From NCBI GenBank assembly GCA_964588705.1, contig CAZPQV010000007.1, forward strand, positions 1 to 57,493: a stretch of 57,493 nucleotides of DNA. Direction: 5' to 3'. The translations under genes and the position numbers were made by a program. Below the pieces are notes generated by a model. That model saw only the letters and a program-made list of their open reading frames with translations. It had not been told where the DNA came from and ran no database searches. The number at the start of each line of letters is the position of its first letter. Positions within the stretch are counted from its first letter, which is position 1. Source of the stretch: CAZPQV01 sp964588705. GTDB taxonomy: Bacteria; Bacteroidota; Bacteroidia; Flavobacteriales; Weeksellaceae. Of this stretch, positions 33,301-42,015 are shown one piece after another.

Positions 33301-34224
33301 TTAACGAAGGTTTTTGAGAAAAGTAATTATTTCCTCAAAAGAATAGAGTTTTTCTTGATAATCATCGGTTGAAATCTCCCAAAAAGTATCTCTGTGAGTA
33401 AAATTGAACTGCGAAAGATCTTTTTTGAAGTTTTTCTGGAGTGCCGAATAGAGCAATTCTTTTTCAAATTGCGGTGCAGAAATTTTGGGTGCAATAAAAT
33501 GTTCCCCAATATCAAAAAGAACAGGATCGGAAAGATCGTGATGGGATGAAAGGATGTCTTCAGCAATACCGGAGTAAAGCGTTTTATCTTTTATGAACCA
33601 AATTTTATCAGCAAATTCTTTTGCCAAACGCCAATCGTGAGAAGAAAAGAGAACCAGTTTGTTGTGTTTCTGAGCAAAATCACGAAGGAGCTTCAGGATA
33701 ATAATTTTATTTTCTTCATCCAAATGAGTGGTCGGCTCATCCAAAATTATCATTGGAGAATTTTGCGTAAAAGCTCTTCCTATAAATGCTTTCTGAAGAT
33801 TTCCGTCCGATAATTTATGGAGTGAAAGATGTTTATACTGACTTAAATTTAATCTTTCAATAACCTCTTCAACTTCCTTTTTATCAGATGGTTCCAGTTC
33901 AAAATAATAGGGATAATGAATGTATTTTCCTAAGGAAATTAAATCTTCAACAGTGTAGCTTGGCGGAATTTCAGCTTTTGAAAACACCACCGCAATCTGT
34001 TCGGCAATTTGATTGGCTGAAAGATTTATTACATTCTTTCCATTTAATAGAATTTCACCAGAAAGCGTTTGAATCTGATTAAGGACTGATTTAATCAAAG
34101 TCGTTTTTCCAACACCATTATTTCCGATGAGAAGACAGACTTCGCCCAAATTCAAAGCAGTATTTGCATCTTTTATTAAAGGTGCATTGTAACCGATGTC
34201 TGTATTTTTTAATTCTAAAAACAT
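33301..34224 (-). CDS. Iron-siderophore-type ABC transporter ATP-binding protein (FecE-like)
   Basis: Walker A is GNNGVGKTT at residues 34-42, the signature is LSDGNLQKAF (a variant of LSGGQ), Walker B is MIILDEPTTHLD, and the switch His is in SSHDWRL. These features place it with FecE/BtuD-type ATPases for iron chelates or B12. At 307 aa it has a C-terminal extension of about 50 residues beyond the usual 255. It is the third gene of a TlpA-permease-ATPase operon, 49 bases after the permease gene. No periplasmic binding protein gene is near. Confidence 0.88.
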   Translation of the reverse strand: MFLELKNTDIGYNAPLIKDANTALNLGEVCLLIGNNGVGKTTLIKSVLNQIQTLSGEILLNGKNVINLSANQIAEQIAVVFSKAEIPPSYTVEDLISLGKYIHYPYYFELEPSDKKEVEEVIERLNLSQYKHLSLHKLSDGNLQKAFIGRAFTQNSPMIILDEPTTHLDEENKIIILKLLRDFAQKHNKLVLFSSHDWRLAKEFADKIWFIKDKTLYSGIAEDILSSHHDLSDPVLFDIGEHFIAPKISAPQFEKELLYSALQKNFKKDLSQFNFTHRDTFWEISTDDYQEKLYSFEEIITFLKNLR

Positions 34225-34273
34225 TTTTATTAAGCCATAAATGCACTAATAAATATTCGTGAATCAGTGGCAA

Positions 34274-35239
34274 TTATCTATTTTTCAAAAGCATTGTTAA
34301 TATCACAGGAATTCCAAACAAGGACGTAATCACATTAATCGGAAACTGCGAAAGCTCTGAAATAATTGAAAATACTTCCATAATGAGTATTCCTAATATC
34401 ATATTCAAAATCCATTGTTGCCACAATTTTGCGGGATTCCAGATCATTCTGCAGAAATGTGGAACAACGATTCCAATAAAAAGTATTGGTCCTAAAAATG
34501 CGGTAACAGAAGCTGAAAGCAGGGAAGAAGCCACAATAATCAGATATTTCAAACGATTAAGATTCACGCCCAAACTCTGCGCATAATTACTTCCTAAAGC
34601 ATTTCCAATCAATGGTTTGATGGACTTAAAACTCAATATTAATCCAAGAACGACAATCAAAGTTAATATCAAAACCTGATTAATAGTCACTTGATTATTC
34701 GCTCCAAAACTCCAAAGAATATAATTCTTTAAACTCTGATTATCCGCATAAAACTGAAGAATCGAAACAATTGCTCCTGCCAACGCTGAAACCAAAAATC
34801 CGAAAATAATCAGAAAGGATTTATCACGGAAGCGGTTTGAAAAAGCCAACAAAACAAACATCAGCAACAAACTTCCTGCAATAGCTGAAATACTGATAAA
34901 TCCGTTCTGAAGAAACTCGGGAAGGTATAGATTGTGCGAGAAAAAAATATAAAAAGCAACACTCAAACTTGCCACAGACGTAATCCCCAAAACTGAAGGT
35001 CCTGCTAGCGGATTCTGAAAATATTCCTGCAATAAAAATCCGGAGGTCGGAATGGAAACTCCTGCCAGAAGCATCACCAAAACCCTGTTAATACGGAGTT
35101 GCGCGATTTGTGAGTTTTCAGTAGAAGAGAAAAAGTCCCAAATAGAAAGTTTCAGAAATCCTACATTAAGATTGATGATGATGGAAATTACCGCCAAAAT
35201 CAATAAAATTATCGTAAGACTTCTGAAACTTCGGCTCAT
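34274..35239 (-). CDS. Iron-siderophore-type ABC transporter permease (FecCD family)
   Basis: The protein has about nine or ten membrane helices. FecCD motifs are RINRVLVMLLAGVSIPTSGFLLQ at the start (read in two parts) and GPILFIGIVVPHFCRMIW near the end. The length of 321 aa is normal. It lies 12 bases after the TlpA-like gene and 49 bases before its ATPase. It probably imports an iron complex or cobalamin; the substrate is not determined. Confidence 0.9.
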   Translation of the reverse strand: MSRSFRSLTIILLILAVISIIINLNVGFLKLSIWDFFSSTENSQIAQLRINRVLVMLLAGVSIPTSGFLLQEYFQNPLAGPSVLGITSVASLSVAFYIFFSHNLYLPEFLQNGFISISAIAGSLLLMFVLLAFSNRFRDKSFLIIFGFLVSALAGAIVSILQFYADNQSLKNYILWSFGANNQVTINQVLILTLIVVLGLILSFKSIKPLIGNALGSNYAQSLGVNLNRLKYLIIVASSLLSASVTAFLGPILFIGIVVPHFCRMIWNPAKLWQQWILNMILGILIMEVFSIISELSQFPINVITSLFGIPVILTMLLKNR

Positions 35240-35251
35240 CGAAACAGAAAA

Positions 35252-35878
35252 TTATACCGTTTCTTTTACTTCAACAGCATCTTTTACGCTGCTGTCCTGT
35301 GTGGTTTCTGAGCTTTCAGATGAAGACGCATTTACACCGAAAGAAGAAATTTTTCTGTTCAGTTCGTCTTCAGTCATCATTCCAACAGTTTCGTCCACTT
35401 TATCGCCTTTTCTCATCATCGTATAAGGAATGGAAGCGCCGTCCCACTGCTTAAAGTTGTTTCGGAAAAAGTCCGGCGTAAGCGTTTCTAAATCGAGAAG
35501 AATAGTATGATTGCTGATGCCATATTCTGCGGTAAAAGGCTTCACCTTTGTTTCCCAATCCGATTTTTGATCAAGATTAATATAAGACCATTTTACTGGC
35601 TGTCCTTCCAGTTCTTTCATCTTTTTGGTAAAATGAGGAAGTTCTCTGATGCACGGTCCACACCACGTTGCAAAGAAATTGGTTACGTAAAGTGTATCAT
35701 TTTTTTTGTTCACCAGTTCAGAAATTTCTACAATATTGGATTCCTTCAAAATCACATTTTCAGCGCTTACATTGGCTGTTGCACTGTCTTCAGCAAGAAC
35801 ATCAGCTTCTACAGAGGTTTCTTTTTTACAGGCAACAAGCACTCCAAGCATCGTTGCCATAAGGAAAAATTTTCTCAT
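35252..35878 (-). CDS. TlpA-like thioredoxin lipoprotein
   Basis: A lipobox (GVLVAC, C17) follows a short signal, so the protein faces the periplasm. The thioredoxin domain has the active site WCGPC with C73 and C76, in the TlpA/ResA context FFATWCGPCIRELPHF. An acidic T/S/E-rich tail ends the protein. It is the first gene of the ABC operon, with 12 bases to the permease gene. TlpA proteins reduce specific disulfides, and the client here may belong to the transporter, but this is a guess. Confidence 0.88.
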   Translation of the reverse strand: MRKFFLMATMLGVLVACKKETSVEADVLAEDSATANVSAENVILKESNIVEISELVNKKNDTLYVTNFFATWCGPCIRELPHFTKKMKELEGQPVKWSYINLDQKSDWETKVKPFTAEYGISNHTILLDLETLTPDFFRNNFKQWDGASIPYTMMRKGDKVDETVGMMTEDELNRKISSFGVNASSSESSETTQDSSVKDAVEVKETV

Positions 35879-35949
35879 TAATTGATAATTATCAGATTTA
35901 AAAAATGTCGAAAAAGTAAGGGCACAACAACTAATTCTGATATTTTTTT

Positions 35950-35957
35950 TATTTTTG
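35950..35957 (+). promoter_or_regulatory. -7 promoter box of the PaaE-like reductase gene
   Basis: TATTTTTG matches TAnnTTTG exactly and ends 8 bases before the ATG at 35966, ruling out the longer frame. Confidence 0.45.
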
Positions 35958-35965
35958 TTACAAAT

Positions 35966-37090
35966 ATGGAACAGGTATCACCCAAGTCGAATCAGCCCAA
36001 TTTTCATCGGCTAAAAATAACTAAAAAACGGCAACTTACCAAAAACACTTTCGCATTGGAACTTGATGTTCCGGAGTTGCTGAAACCGAATTTCCGGTTT
36101 GAGGCAGGACAATATGTTCCACTGAGGTATTTGGACGAAGACGAGTTTTTCATCAATGATTACTCCATGACTTCGGCACCACATGAGGATAAACTTAGTT
36201 TAGGCATCAAAATCAATTCTGACGACAGTTCCACCAATAGTCTTTTCGAAAATTACAATATCGGTAATGAAATTGAAGTGGGCGAACCAAAAGGCAGGTT
36301 TACTTTGGTTTCTAAACCGCACGAGTTCAGAACGATTTTGGGGTTTGCAGCAGGAATCGGTATCACACCGATTTTGAGCCATTTTAAGAATATTCTTCAT
36401 AACGAACCGAGAACACGGATGTTTCTGTTTTATGGGAATAAAAGTAAGAATGATGTAGCTTTCAAAGAAGAATTGGATGAGCTTCAGGAGAAATACAAAG
36501 ACCGACTCGAGATTTATTATTTCTACTCCAAAGAGAAAGTCGGAAATGCTTTTATGGAAGGCCGTTTGGACGAGAAAAAACTTCATCTAATCATTAATCA
36601 GGTGATGATGATTGACGAAACGGATGAAGAATCCACACTTTGGGATTCGGTGGACGAAGTTCTGATTTGCGGAAAAGGTGAAATGATAAAATCCATTGCT
36701 AATGCCTGTTTCGACAATGGTATTCCCAAAAAGAACATTCATTTTGAACTGTTTTCGGAGTATAACGACGACATCTATCCAGTAGAAATTGAATTTCCTT
36801 TGGTGGAGGACATCGAAGTTGAGTTTAAATACAATGGAGTTGTTTATGAAACCAAACTTGAGAACAACCGCAATAAACTGCTTCAGAGTCTTTCGATTTT
36901 GAAATTTCCCGTTCCGTTTTCATGCAAATCCGGGATTTGTGGAAGCTGTGAATGCCGTTTGGTAGAAGGAGAAGTAGAGTTACTTGAAAATGAATACCTT
37001 ACGGAAAGTGAAGAAGAAAAAGGTAATATTTTGGCATGTATGTCTTTTCCTTTAACCAACAAAATAAAACTTGATTTTGATCTGATTTGA
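35966..37090 (+). CDS. PaaE-like NAD(P)H oxidoreductase with plant-type 2Fe-2S domain
   Basis: The FAD domain comes first (FEAGQYVPLRYLDED, NDYSMTSAP), then an NAD(P) domain (GFAAGIGITPILSHFKN, FYGNKSKNDVAFKEEL), then a C-terminal ferredoxin domain with CKSGICGSCECR and a later Cys in ILACMSF. This is the architecture of PaaE, the reductase of phenylacetyl-CoA epoxidase, and of other ring-hydroxylase reductases. The paaABCD genes are not in the window, so it may serve another oxygenase or desaturase. The start at 35966 gives 374 aa. The SanA-like gene overlaps by 4 bases. Confidence 0.9.
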   Translation: MEQVSPKSNQPNFHRLKITKKRQLTKNTFALELDVPELLKPNFRFEAGQYVPLRYLDEDEFFINDYSMTSAPHEDKLSLGIKINSDDSSTNSLFENYNIGNEIEVGEPKGRFTLVSKPHEFRTILGFAAGIGITPILSHFKNILHNEPRTRMFLFYGNKSKNDVAFKEELDELQEKYKDRLEIYYFYSKEKVGNAFMEGRLDEKKLHLIINQVMMIDETDEESTLWDSVDEVLICGKGEMIKSIANACFDNGIPKKNIHFELFSEYNDDIYPVEIEFPLVEDIEVEFKYNGVVYETKLENNRNKLLQSLSILKFPVPFSCKSGICGSCECRLVEGEVELLENEYLTESEEEKGNILACMSFPLTNKIKLDFDLI

Positions 37091-37698
37091 AGCGTTTAAG
37101 AGAAATATTGAGAACATTTTTTATCCTCACAGAAATCTTTTTTCTGATGATGATATTGGCTAATATTTGGGTGTATTCTCTGACAAACGGTAGAACTTAT
37201 ACAAAAATTTCAAAAATTCCGCCTCGTGAAACAGCTTTGGTTTTGGGAACTTCTCCTAAGACAATGTCCGGAAATGCCAATCCGTATTTCACTTCAAGAA
37301 TGGATGCTGCAGCACTGCTTTATCATCACGGGAAAATAAAAAAAATCATTGTAAGTGGTGAAAAAAGCCGTGGATATGATGAGCCAACTGCCATGAAAAA
37401 TTTTTTAGTTTATCAGGAAGGCGTTCCCGAACACATTATCTTTAAGGATTCAAAAGGTTTTAAAACACAGCAGAGTATTCAGCGGTGCAAGGAGCTTTAT
37501 GGTGAAAATAATGTGATTATTGTTTCTCAGGGATTTCATAATCTTCGCGCTCTGTTTTTTGCAAGAAACAGTCAAATGAACGCGTTGGCTTTTGATGCTC
37601 AAGACATTACAAGACCGGAAAGCTACTACCGAAATCAGTCGAGGGAATTCCTTGCGAGAGTTGCAGCAGTGGTGCATTATATTTTCGGTTTAGATTAG
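37087..37698 (+). CDS. SanA/YdcF (DUF218) family envelope protein
   Basis: An N-terminal membrane anchor (residues 11-32) leads into a DUF218 domain. Motifs are ALVLGTSPKT, RMDAAALLYHHGKIKKIIVSG, and the DEPTAM and SQGFHNLRALFFAR blocks. The family includes SanA and ElyC, linked to envelope barrier function and undecaprenyl phosphate use; the reaction is not known. The start is a TTG whose last two bases overlap the stop of the preceding gene (TTGA), a sign of translational coupling. The length is 203 aa. Confidence 0.85.
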   Translation: MKRLREILRTFFILTEIFFLMMILANIWVYSLTNGRTYTKISKIPPRETALVLGTSPKTMSGNANPYFTSRMDAAALLYHHGKIKKIIVSGEKSRGYDEPTAMKNFLVYQEGVPEHIIFKDSKGFKTQQSIQRCKELYGENNVIIVSQGFHNLRALFFARNSQMNALAFDAQDITRPESYYRNQSREFLARVAAVVHYIFGLD

Positions 37699-37823
37699 TT
37701 CGGTACTCAACCTACTTGGAGTATTTCTTCGCTTTATTAAAGCATTAATTTCTTAGCTCAAAAGCAGAAAACTTAGGGAATTTCCTTTGCGAGTTCTATA
37801 TAATTATTCTTACCTGATTTTCA

Positions 37824-37852
37824 TTGAATTTACATCAAAAATGATATATTTG
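37824..37852 (+). promoter_or_regulatory. Promoter of udk
   Basis: TTG at 37824-37826, an 18-base spacer and TATATTTG at 37845-37852, an exact -7 box. The start codon follows 16 bases later. The 170-base gap otherwise holds nothing I recognise. Confidence 0.55.
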
Positions 37853-37867
37853 TAAAAACATATTTTA

Positions 37868-38485
37868 ATGCTTGTAATCGGTATCGCCGGCGGAACAGGA
37901 AGTGGAAAAACCACGGTTGTAAACAAGATTCTTCAACAGTTAAACGCTGAAGGTGTCAATGTTCTTTCTCAGGACAATTATTATCACGACAATCAGCATC
38001 TGTCGCTTCAGGAAAGGGAAGCGCTTAATTACGACCATCCGAAATCCATCGATTTTGAACTTCTGTTAAAGCACGTGAAAATGCTTAAAAACGGTGAAAG
38101 CATCGAACAGCCGATTTACAGTTTCGTAACGCATTCAAGAACCGGTGACCATGTTACGATTGAACCAAGAAATGTATTGATTGTTGAAGGCATTCTGGTG
38201 CTTACAAATCCTGAACTTTTAAAAGAATATAATCTTAAAGTGTTTGTTCATGCAGATTCCGACGAACGATTGATAAGACGGATAAAACGTGATACACAGG
38301 AGCGTGGAAGAGATTTGAATGAAGTCCTTCATCGATACCAAACCACTTTGAAACCGATGCATTTGGAATTTATAGAACCTTCCAAAAACGAAGCGGATTT
38401 AATTGTTCCAAACATGCGGCACAACAACGTTGCGATTGATTTTTTAACGACTGTAATAAACAATTCTCTTAAAAAAGTACTCTGA
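37868..38485 (+). CDS. udk: Uridine kinase
   Basis: Uridine kinase makes UMP or CMP in pyrimidine salvage. The P-loop is GIAGGTGSGKTT at residues 5-16. The SQDNYYHD motif, the NYDHPKSIDFELL motif and the lid RRIKRDTQERGRD follow. At 205 aa it is of standard length. It overlaps the next gene by one base (TGATG), so the two are coupled. Confidence 0.95.
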   Translation: MLVIGIAGGTGSGKTTVVNKILQQLNAEGVNVLSQDNYYHDNQHLSLQEREALNYDHPKSIDFELLLKHVKMLKNGESIEQPIYSFVTHSRTGDHVTIEPRNVLIVEGILVLTNPELLKEYNLKVFVHADSDERLIRRIKRDTQERGRDLNEVLHRYQTTLKPMHLEFIEPSKNEADLIVPNMRHNNVAIDFLTTVINNSLKKVL

Positions 38486-38847
38486 TGGCAGAAGATTTAA
38501 TTAAAGATATTAACCCGAAATCTCCGACTGTAAAATTCATCAGGAAGTATATTCTGAACAAGTACTTCATTACGATTTTTGCATTTTTGGTTTGGATGAT
38601 TTTTTTCGACAGTACTTCTTTTCTGGTAATTAATGATTTGAATAAAGAGATCAACAAGTATGAAGACCAGTTGGAATATTACCAAACCGAGTACAAAAAG
38701 AACGACGATTTTTATAAAAAACTAATGAACAACAAAGACGAAAAGGAAAAATACGCCCGTGAAAATTACTTTATGAAAAAACCAAATGAAGAAATTTTCA
38801 TTCTTGTTGTTGACAGTTCAAACATTAGAAAAGCCGAAAATAAATAA
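38485..38847 (+). CDS. Septum formation initiator family protein (FtsB/DivIC)
   Basis: A cytoplasmic basic start, one membrane helix (about 32-52), and an extracytoplasmic coiled coil (about 53-85, NDLNKEINKYEDQLEYYQTE) make the typical FtsB/DivIC layout. The conserved ending is KYARENYFMKKPNEEIFILV. At 120 aa it is normal. In the cell it should bridge FtsL and FtsQ at the divisome. It is placed between udk and the mutase subunit. Confidence 0.9.
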   Translation: MAEDLIKDINPKSPTVKFIRKYILNKYFITIFAFLVWMIFFDSTSFLVINDLNKEINKYEDQLEYYQTEYKKNDDFYKKLMNNKDEKEKYARENYFMKKPNEEIFILVVDSSNIRKAENK

Positions 38848-38850
38848 ACC

Positions 38851-40011
38851 ATGTTCAGCAAAGTTTCACTTCACGAATGGGAAGCACTTGTTAAAAAACA
38901 GCTAAAAACAAATGATATTTACAGTGTTCTTTCAAAAGAAAATCTTGAAGGACTTACCGTAAAACCTTATTACGATTCTGTTGCAAAACCATTGAAAAAC
39001 CTTCCGAAAGTTGAAGAGTCCACACATTTGGTATCGGACTATCATGAAGATCTGGAAGAAAGTGTTTTTGCTTTTTTACTGAACAATAATGTTGAAAATC
39101 TTGAAGAAAAAGCTCTTTTCATCAACAACAAAGATCTGGCTGAACATATTATTCCTGAAGGAAATAGAGTGTTCTCTCTCATTGATGTTTTTAATGAAAA
39201 TGAGGTTTCCCTAAATGAACAGCTGACAAAAGAGTTGCTCGCAAAAGATTTTGAGCGAAACATTTGTATTGATGTTTCTCTTCATCAGAATTCGGGCGCT
39301 GCAATTTATCAGCAATTAGGAATTGCTTTGGCAAAAACCAAAGAACTGACTGAAGTTTTCGGAAAAGAAATTCTGAATAAACTGGTATTCCGAATTGCAA
39401 TCGGTTCAAATTATTTCTTCGAAATTGCAAAAATTCGTGCTCTGAAACTGCTTTTCAATCAAATTTCTAAAGAATATCAGCTTGATGAGATACCTTATAT
39501 TTTCGCAGAAACTTCTTTTAGAAATAAAGCTAAAAATGACGAAGAAAACAATTTAATACGTTCGACTTTAGAACTCGCTTCCGCAATGATTGGTGGTGCA
39601 GATGCCTTGTACACGAACGATTATAAAATTGAAACTTCAACTGAACTTTCGGAAGAAATTTCTTTCAAGCAGCAGATTGTTTTGGCTTATGAAAGCATCA
39701 TTAATGTATTTGAAGATGCATCAAACGGCAGTTATTATGTTGAGGATCTAACCCAACAGATTGCAGAAAAATCCTGGAAATATTTCCTTGAAATTGAAGA
39801 AAACGGCGGCTTTCTTGAAAATCTGAAATCCGGAAAAATTCAGAAAGATATTTTTGCTCAGGCTGTTGCAGAACAACAGTGGGTAGAAGAAGGAAAAATA
39901 AAATTAATTGGCGTAAACCTTTATCCAAAGTTGGAGAAAACAAAATCAGCTGAAGATTTATATTCAGAAAATGAAATAAAACCGGTACGTTTAGCTGAAA
40001 TGTTTGAGTAA
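38851..40011 (+). CDS. mutA: Methylmalonyl-CoA mutase small (beta) subunit
   Basis: The protein has a TIM-barrel mutase fold without the C-terminal cobalamin-binding domain. It begins with SKVSLHEWEALVKKQLK and contains LTVKPYYD, FRIAIGSNYFFEIAKIRALK and YEDLTQQIAEKSW-like blocks known from the small subunit. At 386 aa it is shorter than many small subunits. The large catalytic subunit gene (mutB), usually next to it, is absent here and the neighbour is a methyltransferase. The mutase links methylmalonyl-CoA and succinyl-CoA. Confidence 0.88.
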   Translation: MFSKVSLHEWEALVKKQLKTNDIYSVLSKENLEGLTVKPYYDSVAKPLKNLPKVEESTHLVSDYHEDLEESVFAFLLNNNVENLEEKALFINNKDLAEHIIPEGNRVFSLIDVFNENEVSLNEQLTKELLAKDFERNICIDVSLHQNSGAAIYQQLGIALAKTKELTEVFGKEILNKLVFRIAIGSNYFFEIAKIRALKLLFNQISKEYQLDEIPYIFAETSFRNKAKNDEENNLIRSTLELASAMIGGADALYTNDYKIETSTELSEEISFKQQIVLAYESIINVFEDASNGSYYVEDLTQQIAEKSWKYFLEIEENGGFLENLKSGKIQKDIFAQAVAEQQWVEEGKIKLIGVNLYPKLEKTKSAEDLYSENEIKPVRLAEMFE

Positions 40012-41160
40012 ATGAAAGACATTCTGCATAGAGATGTTCAACAGTATATAAATGCAAATCTGAAAACGGATTTGCATTCTTTATTATTGAAGAAATCTCC
40101 TTTTGAGAACGTCTCGATGCAGGAAATCGTTCAGCAGATTAAAGGCAGAAAAGTTGCCGAAAAGAAGTTTCCATTTCTATTGAAAGAAAATATTGTGTTT
40201 CCACCAAATCTAAATTTGGAGCAAACTTCATCTCAGGCAACAGCCATTTATAAATCACAGTTTTTAAAAGGGAAAAAGTTCATCGATCTCACTTCCGGAT
40301 TTGGAATTGACGCCTGGTTTTTATCACAAAATTTTGAAGAAATCACTTTGGTAGAACAGAATTCTAAATTGCTGGAAATTGTAGAACACAATTGGGAAAC
40401 ACTTGGCAGAAAAGCAAAATTCATCAATCAGAATCTTGAAGAGTTTTTAAAAAGTAATACAGAAACTTTTGACGTGGTTTATCTCGATCCTGCCAGAAGA
40501 AATGAAAACAAACAAAAAGTTTTTCTTTTAGAAGATTTATCGCCTAATCTTTTAGAAATTCAGGATGAACTGCTGAAATTTTCCGAACAGGTTATCATTA
40601 AACTTTCACCATTGATTGATTTGAAATATTTAATGTCAGTGTTAAAGAATATTTCGAAGATTGAAATTATCGCTGTGAAAAATGAAGTAAAAGAAATTTT
40701 GGTTTACATTAATTCAAAATCTGTAACGGAAAAAATTTTCTGTAAATGCGTCAATCTCGAAAGTGACGATCCTGGTTTTGAATTTTATTTTGGTGAAGAA
40801 GAAAATATCAGTTCAGAGTTTTCAGAACCTTTACAATATCTTTATATTCCAAATAATGCCGTTTTAAAATCGGGTGCTTTTAATTTAATTTCAATTCAGT
40901 TCAACATAAAGAAACTTCATCCGAACACCCATTTTTATACTTCCAATCAGTTAATCGAAAGTTTTCCCGGAAGAAGCTTGGAAGTTCAAACTATTGATGC
41001 TAAAGAATTGAAGAAAGGAGATCAGTTTAATATTATTTCAAAAAATCATCCATTAAGTCCGGAAGAAATCAAGAAAAAATACAAACTGAAAGACGGCGGA
41101 ACAAGATACCTTTTGTTTACACAGACTCAGAAAGGGAAAATTATTTTAAAATCGGTATAA
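40012..41160 (+). CDS. Class I SAM-dependent methyltransferase, THUMP-like type
   Basis: The SAM motif is FIDLTSGFGIDAWFLS, and the catalytic region is VVYLDPARRNENKQK, an unusual DPARR form found in the Bacteroidota family annotated as class I methyltransferase with a THUMP-like C-terminal domain. An N-terminal helical part (1-80) includes KGRKVAEKKFPFLL. RNA or tRNA is the likely substrate, but this has not been seen directly. It starts on the base after the mutA stop, so it is the fourth gene of the udk operon. Its length is 382 aa. Confidence 0.8.
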   Translation: MKDILHRDVQQYINANLKTDLHSLLLKKSPFENVSMQEIVQQIKGRKVAEKKFPFLLKENIVFPPNLNLEQTSSQATAIYKSQFLKGKKFIDLTSGFGIDAWFLSQNFEEITLVEQNSKLLEIVEHNWETLGRKAKFINQNLEEFLKSNTETFDVVYLDPARRNENKQKVFLLEDLSPNLLEIQDELLKFSEQVIIKLSPLIDLKYLMSVLKNISKIEIIAVKNEVKEILVYINSKSVTEKIFCKCVNLESDDPGFEFYFGEEENISSEFSEPLQYLYIPNNAVLKSGAFNLISIQFNIKKLHPNTHFYTSNQLIESFPGRSLEVQTIDAKELKKGDQFNIISKNHPLSPEEIKKKYKLKDGGTRYLLFTQTQKGKIILKSV

Positions 41161-41270
41161 AATTTTGTTAAGAAACCGAATATTCTTAATTTTGGAAAAT
41201 TATTGAAAAAAGGCTTCAAAACTTGCTTTCAATAAAGATTAAACGACTATTGAAATATAGAAAATTAGAT

Positions 41271-41927
41271 ATGAAAAAAGTATTATTAGGATTTGCTTTG
41301 GCAGCCATGTTCGTAAGTTGCAAAAAGATTTCTGCTGGCGGAAACAAAGGTGTAATTAAAATGGAGGAAGGTGTAGAAAGATATGACGATTTCGAAACCA
41401 GAGGCACTGACGGACAAGGCGTTGTTTCTGCCGAAGGACAAACTGCTGCAAAAACTGCCGTAGAAGTTGATGTAAACGGAACAAAACTTAAAGCTTACCA
41501 AGGAGGTTTGGAACAGCAACTGGTTGGCTTCCTTACATCGGGAGGTTATGCGAATACTGCAGACGATGCTGCTTTGAAGGACAAATGGTATAATTTCGAT
41601 AACGTAAACTTCAAAATGGGTTCTACAACGGAACTTGAAGCAGGTTCTGCAGAGCAGTTGGCAAACTTGGCAGCTATTCTAAAAGCTTATCCTGATGCTA
41701 AAATTAAAATCGGTGGTTATACCGATAAAACCGGTGATGAAGCTGTAAACAAGAGAATCTCTCAGGGAAGAGCAGATTTCATTAAAGCTGAATTAGGAAA
41801 AGCTGGAGTTGGAGCACAGGTTATTTCTGCAGAAGGCTACGGAAGCGAATTTGCAACGGTTCCTGCCGAGGCATCTGATGCTGAAAGAGCAACGGACAGA
41901 AAAATGGCAGTAAGATTTACGAAATAA
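41271..41927 (+). CDS. OmpA family lipoprotein
   Basis: A lipobox (LAAMFVSC) follows a short signal. The C-terminal 100 residues form an OmpA domain, with KIKIGGYTDKTGDEAVNKRIS and ATDRKMAVRF carrying the peptidoglycan-binding Asp and Arg. The protein thus ties the outer membrane to the cell wall. The middle region is Gly/Ala-rich. The frame runs to 41223, but the ATG at 41271 begins the signal sequence (218 aa). A strong terminator follows. Confidence 0.9.
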   Translation: MKKVLLGFALAAMFVSCKKISAGGNKGVIKMEEGVERYDDFETRGTDGQGVVSAEGQTAAKTAVEVDVNGTKLKAYQGGLEQQLVGFLTSGGYANTADDAALKDKWYNFDNVNFKMGSTTELEAGSAEQLANLAAILKAYPDAKIKIGGYTDKTGDEAVNKRISQGRADFIKAELGKAGVGAQVISAEGYGSEFATVPAEASDAERATDRKMAVRFTK

Positions 41928-41954
41928 GACCACTAAAAAACCTAAATAAACTCG

Positions 41955-41988
41955 AAATGTCTTGCAGTAGCAAGGCATTTTTTTTAAT
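41955..41988 (+). terminator. Terminator after the OmpA lipoprotein gene
   Basis: An 11-bp stem (AAATGTCTTGC/GCAAGGCATTT, one G-U pair) with an AGTA loop, followed by eight T. Confidence 0.85.
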
Positions 41989-42015
41989 TTTACGGTTTAC
42001 ACTAAATTTTTTGAA

